A DNA stretch of 64,000 nucleotides from contig CBDCOW010000001.1 of the NCBI GenBank assembly GCA_965219875.1, positions 62,001 to 126,000 on the forward strand, written 5' to 3'. The stretch is from DAOUKH01 sp965219875. Lineage in GTDB: Bacteria > Chloroflexota > Dehalococcoidia > SHYB01. The notes beneath the pieces are model-generated. The model ran no database searches. It was not told where the DNA came from and was given only the letters and a program-made list of their open reading frames with translations. Each line of letters opens with the position of its first letter. Position 1 is the stretch's first letter. This document shows, piece after piece, positions 10,469-18,818 of this stretch. A program made the position numbers and the translations under genes.

Positions 10469-11806
10469 ATGTTCGAAGCGCTTTCAGACAAGCTTAGCGG
10501 CGTCTTTCAGAAGCTGGGACGGCGCGGGCGGCTCGGCGAGAAGGATATCGACGAGGCGCTGCGCGAGGTGCGCCTCGCGCTGCTCGAAGCCGACGTCAAC
10601 TTCAAGGTCGTCCGCGAGTTCATCGCCAAGGTGAAGACGCGCGCCCTGGAACCGGGCGCCCTCGAAGGCGTGACGCCGACCCAGGCCGTCGTTGACATCG
10701 TTCAGGAAGAGCTCGCCGCCATCCTCGGCGGCGCGCAGAAGAACCTCACCGCCGCGAGCGCCCCGCCGACGGTCGTCATGATGGCCGGCCTCCAAGGCGC
10801 TGGCAAGACGACCACCTCCGCCAAGCTGGCCGCCTTCCTCAAGAAGCAGGGCGACCGCCCCCTGCTCGTGGCCGCCGACGTGAAGCGCCCCGCCGCCGTC
10901 GAGCAGCTCGTCGCCCTCGGCAAGCAGATCGACGTGCCCGTCTACGACGAAGGCCTCGCGGCGGACGCGCTCGCGGTCTGCGAGCGCTCGCTGAAACGGG
11001 CCCGCGAGGTCGGCGCGAACTGGGTGGTCCTCGACACCGCCGGACGCCTCCAGATCGACGAAGAGATGATGGACGAGCTTGCCCAGATCAAGCGCAAGCT
11101 CGCCCCGACGGAGCTGCTGCTCGTCGTCGACGCGATGACGGGCCAGGAAGCGGTGAACGTCGCCCAGGGCTTCCACGAGCGCCTCTCGCTCACCGGCCTC
11201 GTGCTCACCAAGCTCGACGGCGACGCGCGGGGCGGCGCCGCCCTCTCGATCAACTCCGTCACCGGCCTGCCGATCAAGTTCATCGCCGCCGGCGAGAAGA
11301 CCGATGCCTTCGAGCCCTACCACCCCGACCGGCTCGCCTCCCGGATTCTCGGCATGGGCGACATGGCGACCCTCATCGAGAAGGCCCAGGAAACGGTCGA
11401 CATGGACAAGGCCAAGGCCTTCGAGCAGAAGGTCCGCCGCGCCGCCTTCGACCTCGAAGACTTCCTCGATCAGCTCCAGCAGATGAAGAAGCTCGGCTCG
11501 ATAGGCCAGGTCCTCGAAATGATCCCCGGCGGCAAGATGCTGGGCGCGAAGCTGCCCAAGGGCGCGATGGACGACGCCAGTTTCACCCGTGTCGAGGCCA
11601 TGATCCAGTCGATGACGCCGAAGGAACGCGCCAAGCCCGGGATCATCGGCGGCAGCCGCCGCAAGCGGATCGCCAACGGCAGCGGCACGACCCCCGCCGA
11701 CGTGAACCGCCTGCTGGGCCAGTTCCAGCAGGTGCGCAAGATGATGAAGAAGATGTCGTCGGGCAAGATGAAGGGCCTGCCCAAGCAGCTGGGGATGCTC
11801 CGCTAG
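10469..11806 (+). CDS. ffh: Signal recognition particle protein Ffh
   Basis: SRP54-type GTPase that binds 4.5S RNA and signal sequences for co-translational targeting to the membrane. The N domain covers residues 1-90, the G1 loop GLQGAGKTTT lies near 107-116, and DTAGRLQIDEEMM and TKLDGDARGGAALS follow in the G domain. The methionine-rich M domain occupies about 327-445 with the RNA-binding GSRRKRIANGSGT segment and a basic KMMKKMSSGKMKG tail. Length 445 is standard. A small conserved gene follows 32 nt downstream. Confidence 0.97.
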   Translation: MFEALSDKLSGVFQKLGRRGRLGEKDIDEALREVRLALLEADVNFKVVREFIAKVKTRALEPGALEGVTPTQAVVDIVQEELAAILGGAQKNLTAASAPPTVVMMAGLQGAGKTTTSAKLAAFLKKQGDRPLLVAADVKRPAAVEQLVALGKQIDVPVYDEGLAADALAVCERSLKRAREVGANWVVLDTAGRLQIDEEMMDELAQIKRKLAPTELLLVVDAMTGQEAVNVAQGFHERLSLTGLVLTKLDGDARGGAALSINSVTGLPIKFIAAGEKTDAFEPYHPDRLASRILGMGDMATLIEKAQETVDMDKAKAFEQKVRRAAFDLEDFLDQLQQMKKLGSIGQVLEMIPGGKMLGAKLPKGAMDDASFTRVEAMIQSMTPKERAKPGIIGGSRRKRIANGSGTTPADVNRLLGQFQQVRKMMKKMSSGKMKGLPKQLGMLR

Positions 11807-11838
11807 CTACCCCCGACCCGCCCCAAAGAGAGACCCTG

Positions 11839-12120
11839 ATGGACGACGTGCGCGTCAGCCTAACCGAGTCGGACGGCGGGTGGGTCGCCGAGGTCGTCGT
11901 GACCGGCGGCGGGTCGAGCATCCGGCACGAAGTAACCCTGAGCCGGGACGCCTACGAACGGCTCGCCGGCGGCGAAGCGACACCCGAAGCGCTGGTCCAA
12001 GCCTCGTTCGTCTTCCTCCTCGAACGCGAACCCAAAGAATCGATTCTCCGCCGCTTCGACCTGCCCACCATCGGCCGCTACTTCCCCGACTACGAGCGCG
12101 TCATCGCGCAGCGCCTCTAG
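11839..12120 (+). CDS. Small conserved protein of unknown function (93 aa)
   Basis: I do not recognise a named family. The protein is acidic and soluble, with a beta-rich N-terminal half (GWVAEVVVTGGGSSIRHEVTLS) and a helical C-terminal half (ASFVFLLEREPKESILRRFD, then LPTIGRYFPDYERVI). The layout suggests a conserved small cytosolic domain. It starts 32 nt after ffh behind AAAGAGAG and is probably co-transcribed with it. Codon use matches the neighbours and the reading frame is clean, so I treat it as a real gene. Confidence 0.7.
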   Translation: MDDVRVSLTESDGGWVAEVVVTGGGSSIRHEVTLSRDAYERLAGGEATPEALVQASFVFLLEREPKESILRRFDLPTIGRYFPDYERVIAQRL

Positions 12121-12223
12121 AAGACCCTTCCTAGCCCGCCCGCGGGCTCAGGCATGGGTGGAGCCGGGAGGTCTTGCCTCTTCTCCCCACGGAGACCTTT
12201 GCGCAACCCCGCCCGTATCCGTC

Positions 12224-12243
12224 ATTCCCGCGAACGCGGGAAT
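12224..12243. repeat. Perfect palindrome ATTCCCGCG-AA-CGCGGGAAT
   Basis: Nine-base arms separated by AA. It has the form of the widespread bacterial ATTCCCGC...GCGGGAAT extragenic palindrome and sits inside the copy 1 repeat region. Confidence 0.8.
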
Positions 12244-12300
12244 CCATCCCCCTCCCGTAGGGGCGTCCCTTGTGGGCGCCCGTCCCCTCTGGTCCAGCCC

Positions 12301-12332
12301 CCTCTCCCGCTGGGAGAGGGTTGGGGTGAGGG
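12301..12332. repeat. REP-like palindrome CCTCTCCC/GGGAGAGG with GGTTGGGGTGAGGG tail
   Basis: Eight-base inverted arms (12301-12308 and 12312-12319) followed by a G-rich tail. The same module recurs at 27819-27848, so it belongs to the dispersed repeat family. Confidence 0.75.
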
Positions 12333-12517
12333 TGGGAGGCGGGGACGGGTGCGCCGACGTTCATGGAGCCGGAAGCGCCGGTTACGCAAAGGTCTGCCAC
12401 GGGAGAAATTGAGATGCGGGGCCGCCTCGCAACCACCACGGGGTTATCGAAGTCCGCCACCTTCGCGGTCAGTCACCCCGTTTTAGCAAAGGTCTCCTCT
12501 AGGCGCTACCCCCGGCG

Positions 12518-13717
12518 TCACAGCGCCGCGCCCGAATCGCGCAGCCGCGCCGTCTCCTCGGACGAATAGCCGAGTTCGGCCAGGATGACGTCGGTGTCGG
12601 CTCCCTTCAGGCCGGCGAAGCGGCGGACCTCGCCGGGCGTCGCCGACAGCTTGACGGGGAAGCCCACCTGCTTGACCTTACCGGCTTCAGGGTGGTCGAG
12701 GTCGAGCACCATGCCGCGGTGCGCGAGCTGCGGATCGCGCAGGACCTCGCCGAAGTCGAGCACCTTGGTCACGCAGGTGTCCTCGTCGGCGAGCAGGTCG
12801 TGCCACTCCTGCGCCGTCTTGGTCTTGAACGCCTCCTCGAACGCCTGCCGGATCTCCTCCTTGCGGTCGAGGTCGTGCTGATGATCGGCGAGGTCCTCCC
12901 GCCCGATCAGCCTGCACACGTTGGCGTAGAACCACGGCTCGTTGGCCCCGATCCCGATCCATCGGCCGTCCTTCGCTTCGTAGACCGAGTAGTGCGGCTC
13001 CGCGCCGGTGATCCGCGTCTGCCCCGGACGGGGCGTCACGCCGTCGTTGAGGTACTGCTGCACGAACTGCGTGAGCAGCGAGAACACACCGTCGGTCATG
13101 GCGATGTCGACGAACTGGCCCTTGCCCGTCGTCCCGCGGGCGATGAGCGCCGTGAGCACGCCGATGATGACGAACTGCGAGCCACCGGCGTAGTCGGCGA
13201 TGACGTTGCCGGGGATCGCGGGCGCGCCGTTCGCCGTCCCCGTGATGCCGAGTGCCCCTCCGGTCGCGATGTAGTTGATGTCGTGGCCGGCCCGCTGCTC
13301 GTAGGGACCGTCCTGCCCGTAGCCGGTGAGCGAGCAGTAGACGATGCGGTCGTTAATCTCGCGGCACGTCTCGTAGCCCACGCCGAGGCGCTTGGCGACG
13401 CCGGGACGGTTGCCTTCAAGCACCACGTCGGCGCGCTCGACGAGCCTGTAGAACACGCCGCGCGCCGCCTCGTCCTTGAGGTTGAGCGTGATGCGGCGCT
13501 TGTTGCGCTCCAGGGTGTTGAGCGCCGCCCCGCGGACGTCCTTCACGTCCTTGTACTCCAACGGGCGGTCCTTGAACCCGCCGCGACGGCCCTTGGGAGG
13601 CGGCTCGTCGATCTTGATCACGTCGGCCCCCATGTCGCCGAAGTACTGCGACACGTAGAACCCCGGCGCGAAGCGCGAGAGGTCGATGATCGTCAGTCCG
13701 TCCAGAGCACCGGCCAC
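12518..13717 (-). CDS. CaiB/BaiF family III CoA-transferase (1 of 5)
   Basis: Transfers CoA between an acyl-CoA and a carboxylic acid through an aspartyl-CoA anhydride. LTIIDLSRFAPGFYVSQYFGD at the N-terminus leads into MGADVIKIDEPP, and NLKDEAARGVFYRLVERADV precedes the GVGYETCREINDRIVY segment; GYGQDGPYEQRAGHDINYIA holds the catalytic-loop region. The start is GTG at 13717 behind AGGAGG. It is 399 aa, normal for the family, and is the last of three adjacent family III genes. Its substrate cannot be assigned; formyl-, carnitine-, succinyl- and bile-acid-CoA-transferases all belong here. Confidence 0.9.
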   Translation of the reverse strand: MAGALDGLTIIDLSRFAPGFYVSQYFGDMGADVIKIDEPPPKGRRGGFKDRPLEYKDVKDVRGAALNTLERNKRRITLNLKDEAARGVFYRLVERADVVLEGNRPGVAKRLGVGYETCREINDRIVYCSLTGYGQDGPYEQRAGHDINYIATGGALGITGTANGAPAIPGNVIADYAGGSQFVIIGVLTALIARGTTGKGQFVDIAMTDGVFSLLTQFVQQYLNDGVTPRPGQTRITGAEPHYSVYEAKDGRWIGIGANEPWFYANVCRLIGREDLADHQHDLDRKEEIRQAFEEAFKTKTAQEWHDLLADEDTCVTKVLDFGEVLRDPQLAHRGMVLDLDHPEAGKVKQVGFPVKLSATPGEVRRFAGLKGADTDVILAELGYSSEETARLRDSGAAL

Positions 13718-13785
13718 GCCTGCCTCCTAGTCAACCCCTGAATTGCGCGCTGCGGTCCTCTTCCTGTTCCGCAGCGTCGAGTTCC

Positions 13786-14997
13786 TCATACAAAGACACC
13801 GTCCGCTGCGAGCCGTTCGATCTCCCCGCCGGTGTAGCCGAGCAAGTCCCGGTAAACCGTCTCATTATGCTGGCCCAAGCAAGGCCCGGGGCCCGCGACG
13901 CCCCCGGCCGTATCCGAAAGCCGCGGAGCGAAGTTGTCGTAGGCATGCCGACCGATCTCAGCGTGCTCGTGGAAGGCGAAGTGCCCGCGGTGCGTCAGTT
14001 GCGCGTCGGAGAACAGCTCCTCGCACCTCTGGACCACGCCGGCGGGAACGCGTGCGCCTTGTAGCGTCCGCATGAGCTCCTGCGCCTCGAAGCCCCGCGT
14101 CCACTCCCCGATGAGCTCGTCGAGGCGGTCCTCGTTGCGCTTGCGCCCCAGGGTGGTGGCGAAGTCGGGCGAGACCGCCCAGTCGGGGTCGCCCATCGCG
14201 CCGCGGAGCGCCCGCCACTGCGCGTCGTCGAGCACGGTGATCACGCACCACCGGTCGTCGCCCGCGCAGGGATAGGCGTTGTGCGGCGCGGCGCACGGAG
14301 ACCGGTTGCCCACGCGGCCTGCGACGCGCCCATTCGCGGTGTAGTCGAGCAGCAGCGGGGCAAGGAATTGCAGCCCCGCCTCGAGCTGCGAGAGGTCGAT
14401 GCGCATTCCTTCGCCGGTCTTGCGCCGCCGGTCGAGCGCCGCGGCGACGAGCGCGGCGCCGTAACGGGGGCTGATGAAGTCGGTGTAGGCCCCGTAGGTG
14501 CCGCAGGGCTCGCCGTCGGGCCAGCCGGTGATCTCCGTGAAGCCCGCCAGCGAGACAAGCTGCGTGCCGAACCCCGGCTGCATCCGGTACGGCCCGGTCT
14601 GGCCCTGGTTCGTCGAGCTGAAGTAGATGACCCCGGGGTTCACCTCGCGGGCCGCCTCGTAGCCCAGGCCGAGCCGCTCGATGGTCCCCGCGGTGAAGCT
14701 CTCCGCCACGACGTCGGCCCAGGCGATGAAGCGCTTGGCGACGTCCAAAGCCTTGGGATGCTTCAGGTCGAGGCTTGCGCCCAGCTTGCCGCCGTTGTAG
14801 TTGGCGAAGAAGCCGCTGCGGTCGATCCCCGGCTCGCCGTCGCGGAACGGCGCGGCCAGCCGCAGGAAGTCGGGGCGTTGGATGCTCTCGATCCGCACCA
14901 CCGTCGCCCCGTAGTCGGCCAGGTAGCGCATGGTGATCGGACCGACGCCGACCCACGAGAAGTCGGCCACCTTGACTCCCTCGAAGGGCAGGCCCAT
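13786..14997 (-). CDS. CaiB/BaiF family III CoA-transferase (2 of 5)
   Basis: A 403-residue family III CoA-transferase. It opens with VKVADFSWVGVGPITMRYLAD and DYGATVVRIES, has LDLKHPKALDVAKRFIAWAD and the conserved SSTNQGQTGPYRMQPGFG loop, and ends with a C-terminal small domain. Its ATG (14997-14995) overlaps the TGA of the upstream paralog by one base (TGATG), which implies translational coupling and perhaps a heteromeric or stepwise pathway. It differs clearly from its neighbours, so this is not a recent duplication. The substrate is unknown. Confidence 0.9.
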   Translation of the reverse strand: MGLPFEGVKVADFSWVGVGPITMRYLADYGATVVRIESIQRPDFLRLAAPFRDGEPGIDRSGFFANYNGGKLGASLDLKHPKALDVAKRFIAWADVVAESFTAGTIERLGLGYEAAREVNPGVIYFSSTNQGQTGPYRMQPGFGTQLVSLAGFTEITGWPDGEPCGTYGAYTDFISPRYGAALVAAALDRRRKTGEGMRIDLSQLEAGLQFLAPLLLDYTANGRVAGRVGNRSPCAAPHNAYPCAGDDRWCVITVLDDAQWRALRGAMGDPDWAVSPDFATTLGRKRNEDRLDELIGEWTRGFEAQELMRTLQGARVPAGVVQRCEELFSDAQLTHRGHFAFHEHAEIGRHAYDNFAPRLSDTAGGVAGPGPCLGQHNETVYRDLLGYTGGEIERLAADGVFV

Positions 14998-16226
14998 CAG
15001 ATCGCCCCCTCCGCCCGCAGGACTCCGAGCTCGGCGCGGCTCAGCCCTAGTTCACCCCGGTAGACGTCGTCGTTGTGCTCGCCGATCAGCGGGGCCCGCC
15101 CCCGCACCAGCGGCGGCGCGTTCGACGTCTGGGCGAAGCTCCCCGGATAGGTCAGCGCCGCACCGCGCTCGTCGTGCTCCACCTCGACCCAGAACTCGCG
15201 CTCGCGAAGCTGCGCGTACCGGATCAGTTGCTCCGTCGTGAGGACGGGGTAGAGATTGAAGCGCCACTTCACCGCGCCCTCATACAGCTCGGACGCGGTC
15301 TTCGTGGCGAAAAACTCCTGCGCGAGCCCCTCGTAGTGGTCCAGTTCTTCCTGCGTCATCGTCAGCGTAGACACTCCTGTCCAATCGCGGAGCAGGCCGG
15401 GGTCGTCGGAGAACTCCTCGTCAAGCATCCACGCCGAGAGACCGGCCCAATCGCCCCGGGGAAAGAACGTGACGTACCCGTCCTTCGTGGGCCAGTGCAT
15501 GCGGTACATGACGCCGTCGGTACGGGGGCGCACCGCTCCGCCGCGGACCGTGTTGGTGCGGTTCAAGTCCCATATCTGCTCCGCGTTCATCAGCCCCCAC
15601 GTGACCGCCTCCTGAGCCGAGACCTCGACGCGCCGCCCCTCACCCGAGACCTCGCGTTGATAGTGCGCGATGAGCATCCCCGCCGCGGCCTCCGCGCCCG
15701 CGTGTAGGTAGCCCTGGCCGAGGCTGAAGCCGACGGGCGGCCGTCCCGCGTCGCCTTGGGTGTTCATCAGCCCGCCCATGGCCAGGGTGATCAGATCGGA
15801 GCCTAGATAGCCGCTGTACGGGCCCTCGCCGCCGAAGTCGGTGACGCCGCCGTAGACCAGCGCGGGATTGACCGCGCGCAGCGCCTCGTACCCCAGGCCG
15901 AGCCCGTCGAACGCCCCCGCCGGCGCCGACTCGACCAAGAAGGCAGCGTCCTCGGCCAGCCGTGTCAGGATGCGCCGCCCCGCCTGCGTCCCGACGTCGA
16001 GCGTCACACCGCGCTTCCCCGCGTTGTAGGCGAGGAACCAGAGGCTGTTCTCGGGCCGTGGGTCGTCGTCCCAGAACGGCCCCACCCGGCGCTCCCGGCT
16101 CCCGCCCGGCGGCTCGACCTTGATCACGTCCGCCCCGAGGTCGGCAAGGATGCGCCCGCAGACACTCCCCCGCTCGTCGGTCAGATCGAGCGCACGGAGT
16201 CCATGCAGCAACGGCGGACCGGCCAT
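14997..16226 (-). CDS. CaiB/BaiF family III CoA-transferase (3 of 5)
   Basis: A 409-residue family III CoA-transferase, first gene of the three-gene run. LLHGLRALDLTDERGSVCGRI and ILADLGADVIKVEPPGGS form the N-terminal Rossmann part; VTLDVGTQAGRRILTRLAED and GGVTDFGGEGPYSGYLGSDL are the family landmarks. I chose the ATG at 16226 (GAGGA just upstream); the frame is open further up to 16331 but that stretch has no family resemblance. It diverges from the binding-protein gene at 16517. The substrate is unknown. Confidence 0.88.
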   Translation of the reverse strand: MAGPPLLHGLRALDLTDERGSVCGRILADLGADVIKVEPPGGSRERRVGPFWDDDPRPENSLWFLAYNAGKRGVTLDVGTQAGRRILTRLAEDAAFLVESAPAGAFDGLGLGYEALRAVNPALVYGGVTDFGGEGPYSGYLGSDLITLAMGGLMNTQGDAGRPPVGFSLGQGYLHAGAEAAAGMLIAHYQREVSGEGRRVEVSAQEAVTWGLMNAEQIWDLNRTNTVRGGAVRPRTDGVMYRMHWPTKDGYVTFFPRGDWAGLSAWMLDEEFSDDPGLLRDWTGVSTLTMTQEELDHYEGLAQEFFATKTASELYEGAVKWRFNLYPVLTTEQLIRYAQLREREFWVEVEHDERGAALTYPGSFAQTSNAPPLVRGRAPLIGEHNDDVYRGELGLSRAELGVLRAEGAI

Positions 16227-16413
16227 AGCATCCTCGCGGGCGGGCCGCCAGTATAGGAAGCGCAAATCCGCAGGGTCAAACTTCCCTCTGACAACTCCCC
16301 CGTCGGGAGAGACCGAGCGCGGGCGTCTCAACGTTTCTGGCCTCGGGCAGACCTTCCGTCGCCGGATTTCGGCGCGGCCGATGCCTCCCTCCTTTGCGCC
16401 TGATTCGCAAAGC

Positions 16414-16442
16414 TTGCAAACCTTGACCCCACCCCCTACAAT
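16414..16442 (+). promoter_or_regulatory. Sigma70-like promoter for the binding-protein gene
   Basis: TTGCAA at 16414-16419, a 17-nt spacer, and TACAAT at 16437-16442. It points at the gene starting at 16517, about 70 nt downstream. Confidence 0.6.
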
Positions 16443-16516
16443 TCGGCGCTCAAACCCCTGCGGTGCGCCTTGCCCTGTTAATTTGGGGCGTGAGCGTGCC
16501 CGCGAAAAGGTCGTAG

Positions 16517-18559
16517 ATGATGAAGCGTCTGAGCAGCCGAGTTCTGATTCTCTTCAGCGCAGTCCTTGCGTTGGCCATGGTAGTCGCCGCCTGCGGCGGC
16601 GGCGATGACACTTCCGCGCCCGCCCCTACGGCGGCGCCGATAGTCGTTGTGGCGACGCCGACACCGGGGCCGACCCCAACGCCGCAAGTCATTGTTCAGA
16701 CAGCAGCCCCCGTGATTCAGACAGCCGCCCCCGCGGCCACGCCGACGCCGGCGCCCACGGCGACCCCGCAGATCATTATCCAGACGGCGACGGCGCCGCC
16801 TGCCCAGGCGGCCGGCAGCGTAACCACCGAGTTGAAGGGAGCCCGCTTCATTCAGGGCGCGGGGCTCGATGGTTGGCGGACGCCGCCCAAGCGTGGTGGA
16901 ACCCACGTCTACGGCTTCCCCTCCCCTTCGCGGGGCACGGACCAGATCATCAACCGCTCCTACACCGTCTCGACCTCGTCGAACATGGCCTATCAGAAGA
17001 TGTTCACCTGCCAGTACGCGCCGCTCCTCGAGGTGGCCGATCCGGGGGCGTGCATCCCCGTCGGTGACCTGATCTCCGAGTGGAGCAGCAACTCCGACGC
17101 CAGCGAGTGGACGGTGACGATCCACCCCGGCGCGGCGTGGCACGACATGCCCGAAGGCTCGCGGGGCTACACGTCCGAGCTCTCCGACCTCTACGGCCGG
17201 CCCGTGGTTGCCACCGACCTCATCCACGCCGTCAACTACTGGCAGGGCAACCTCCTCAAGCCCGACGGAGAGAAGCAGCCCACGCCCAACGCCCTCGCCT
17301 ACAGCAGGGAAATCACCGGGATGGAGGAGGTCGACGAGAAGACGCTCAAGTTCACCCTCGCCTCGTCCGATCCCTACTTCAACTACACCTTCGCCCAGTT
17401 CAACCCGCGCGTCACGCCGCCCGACGTCTGGGAGCTCGACGGCCACCACAACGATCGGCTCGTCGGGTCGGGCCCGTTCATGCTCGTCGAATACGACCGC
17501 GAAATCGAATGGACCGGCCTGTCGAACCCGAACTACTACAAGATCGGCGCCGACGGCGAGCCCCTCCCCTACGTCGACGCCCACAAGGTCATCATCATGG
17601 GTGGGTCGCTGGCCCGCTCCGCGTTGATCACCGGCCAAATCGACAGCGCGTCGAGCATCGGTATTTCCGGCCCGTCCACCGCGCTGAACTTCGGGCGGCA
17701 GTGCCCCGATTGCCAGATCCTCGAGTACTTCATCCCCAGGAATACCTCCAGGATCCTCATCTTCAAGCACCGGCCGACCGACCGCATCCCCGACGCCCCG
17801 TTCGCCGACCGCAAGGCCCGCCTCGCCGTCGCCAAGTCGATCGACTACGCGTTCCTCATCGACAACGTCTACGAAGGCGCGGCCATCATGACGCCGATCA
17901 GCCTCAGCTGGTCCCTGGTCTGGGACCAGCCACCCTCACTCGAAGAGATGGGACTCAACCGCCCCGACGACGAAAACCCATTCGTCTACGATGCCGACGT
18001 CGCCAAGCAGCTCTGGGCGGAAGCGGGGCGTTCCCCCGGCGAGAACCACGAGCTCCACTTCTTCGCCTACTCGTCGAGCCACGCCAACTACATCGAGGCG
18101 ATGGCGCAGTCGATCGCCCAGACCCTTGAGATCACTATCGAGACCTTCAGGGCCTCCGACATCGGGGTCTACTACGAGAAGTTCGGCTACATCAACGCCG
18201 ACGACATCCAGAACTTCGGCAGCTTCGTGGCCGTCACCAACAACGAAGCCGTCCATAACGCCCTCATACCGCGGAAGCTCCGCTCCTTCGACGAGGAGAA
18301 CACCGCCGGATTCGAAAGCCCCATCATGGACGAGCTCGCCGCGGAGTGGCTCCTCGGCCCCACGCCGGAGCGGGAGCGCGAACTGGCTGCGGCCTACTAC
18401 GAGGAAATCCTCAACGAGATGAGGTGGATGCCCGCCCCCACCGAGGCGAGCTACGACTCCCAGAGCGGCCGCATCCGCAACAGCTATCAGCAGGCCGTGG
18501 GCGGACGGGCGTACCACCACTGCGCCCACTGCGCCGAAATCGTCTGGCTCGATGACTAG
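16517..18559 (+). CDS. ABC transporter substrate-binding lipoprotein, family 5 (oligopeptide type)
   Basis: Extracytoplasmic solute-binding protein of the SBP_bac_5 (DppA/OppA) family, 680 aa. A signal peptide ends in the lipobox VVAAC (Cys near residue 26), so it is a lipid-anchored exported protein. Residues about 30-95 form a Pro/Thr/Ala-rich linker with repeated TPTP and VIQTAAP units. The binding domain follows with EWTVTIHPGAAWHD near 195, AVNYW and YNYTFAQF-type motifs. No permease or ATPase genes adjoin it, so its transporter is encoded elsewhere. The peptide or other ligand cannot be told. A hairpin follows the stop. Confidence 0.88.
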   Translation: MMKRLSSRVLILFSAVLALAMVVAACGGGDDTSAPAPTAAPIVVVATPTPGPTPTPQVIVQTAAPVIQTAAPAATPTPAPTATPQIIIQTATAPPAQAAGSVTTELKGARFIQGAGLDGWRTPPKRGGTHVYGFPSPSRGTDQIINRSYTVSTSSNMAYQKMFTCQYAPLLEVADPGACIPVGDLISEWSSNSDASEWTVTIHPGAAWHDMPEGSRGYTSELSDLYGRPVVATDLIHAVNYWQGNLLKPDGEKQPTPNALAYSREITGMEEVDEKTLKFTLASSDPYFNYTFAQFNPRVTPPDVWELDGHHNDRLVGSGPFMLVEYDREIEWTGLSNPNYYKIGADGEPLPYVDAHKVIIMGGSLARSALITGQIDSASSIGISGPSTALNFGRQCPDCQILEYFIPRNTSRILIFKHRPTDRIPDAPFADRKARLAVAKSIDYAFLIDNVYEGAAIMTPISLSWSLVWDQPPSLEEMGLNRPDDENPFVYDADVAKQLWAEAGRSPGENHELHFFAYSSSHANYIEAMAQSIAQTLEITIETFRASDIGVYYEKFGYINADDIQNFGSFVAVTNNEAVHNALIPRKLRSFDEENTAGFESPIMDELAAEWLLGPTPERERELAAAYYEEILNEMRWMPAPTEASYDSQSGRIRNSYQQAVGGRAYHHCAHCAEIVWLDD

Positions 18560-18604
18560 AACGTAGCGCCGAAATGGGGGCGCGGCCCCCAAACGAAAGT
18601 CAGG

Positions 18605-18650
18605 CTCGCCTGGGGCGGGGGCATCGGCCCTCCCCCAGGCGAGTCCCTTT
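18605..18650 (+). terminator. Putative terminator hairpin after the binding-protein gene
   Basis: Eleven-base arms CTCGCCTGGGG (18605-18615) and CCCCAGGCGAG (18633-18643) form a strong stem-loop 45 nt after the stop, followed by a short TCCCTTT. The weak T tract leaves open that it is an extragenic repeat. Confidence 0.5.
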
Positions 18651-18659
18651 AACCAGGGG

Positions 18660-18800
18660 TGAGGCCGGGAGGTCTTGCCTCTTCTCCCAACGGGAGAAGA
18701 TTGAGATGAGGGGCCGCCTCGCAACCACCACGGGTTATCGAGGTCCGCCACCTTACTGGGAGACTGAGAGAGGGCGCGCGCCTCTCGGCGCGCGGGCGCG
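18660..18800. repeat. Dispersed intergenic repeat, copy 2 (no insertion)
   Basis: GGCCGGGAGGTCTTGCC and CTTCTCCC are joined through AAC directly to GGGAGAAGATTGAGATGAGG and CCGCCTCGCAACCACCACGG. The same flanks occur at 12165-12440 with about 230 bp between them and at 26481-27760 with the IS element between them. The 3' part (GAGAGAGGGCGCGCGCC) is shared with the copy at 39263. This fills the gap to 18818; no gene is seen. Confidence 0.75.
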
Positions 18801-18818
18801 GTTGCGGGAGACTCCTCT

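Larger units (their letters stand above)
12133..12500. repeat. Mosaic intergenic repeat region (dispersed family, copy 1)
   Basis: The 397-bp gap between the small gene and the first CoA-transferase gene is built of repeat modules also found at 18660, 26423, 27704, 39263 and 52498. A left module (CTTCTCCCC then GGAGACCTTTGCGCAAC, 12179-12207) and a right module (GTTACGCAAAGGTCT, then GGGAGAAATTGAGATG, 12381-12415) are inverted copies enclosing about 170 bp. A further GCAAAGGTCTCC lies at 12485-12496. Between the arms are two palindromes (12224-12243 and 12301-12319). I see no convincing gene here. Confidence 0.75.

Noticed and set aside
12158..12486. Small plus-strand frames in the repeat region
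   Set aside because: They translate only palindromic repeats and have no ribosome site or coding bias.
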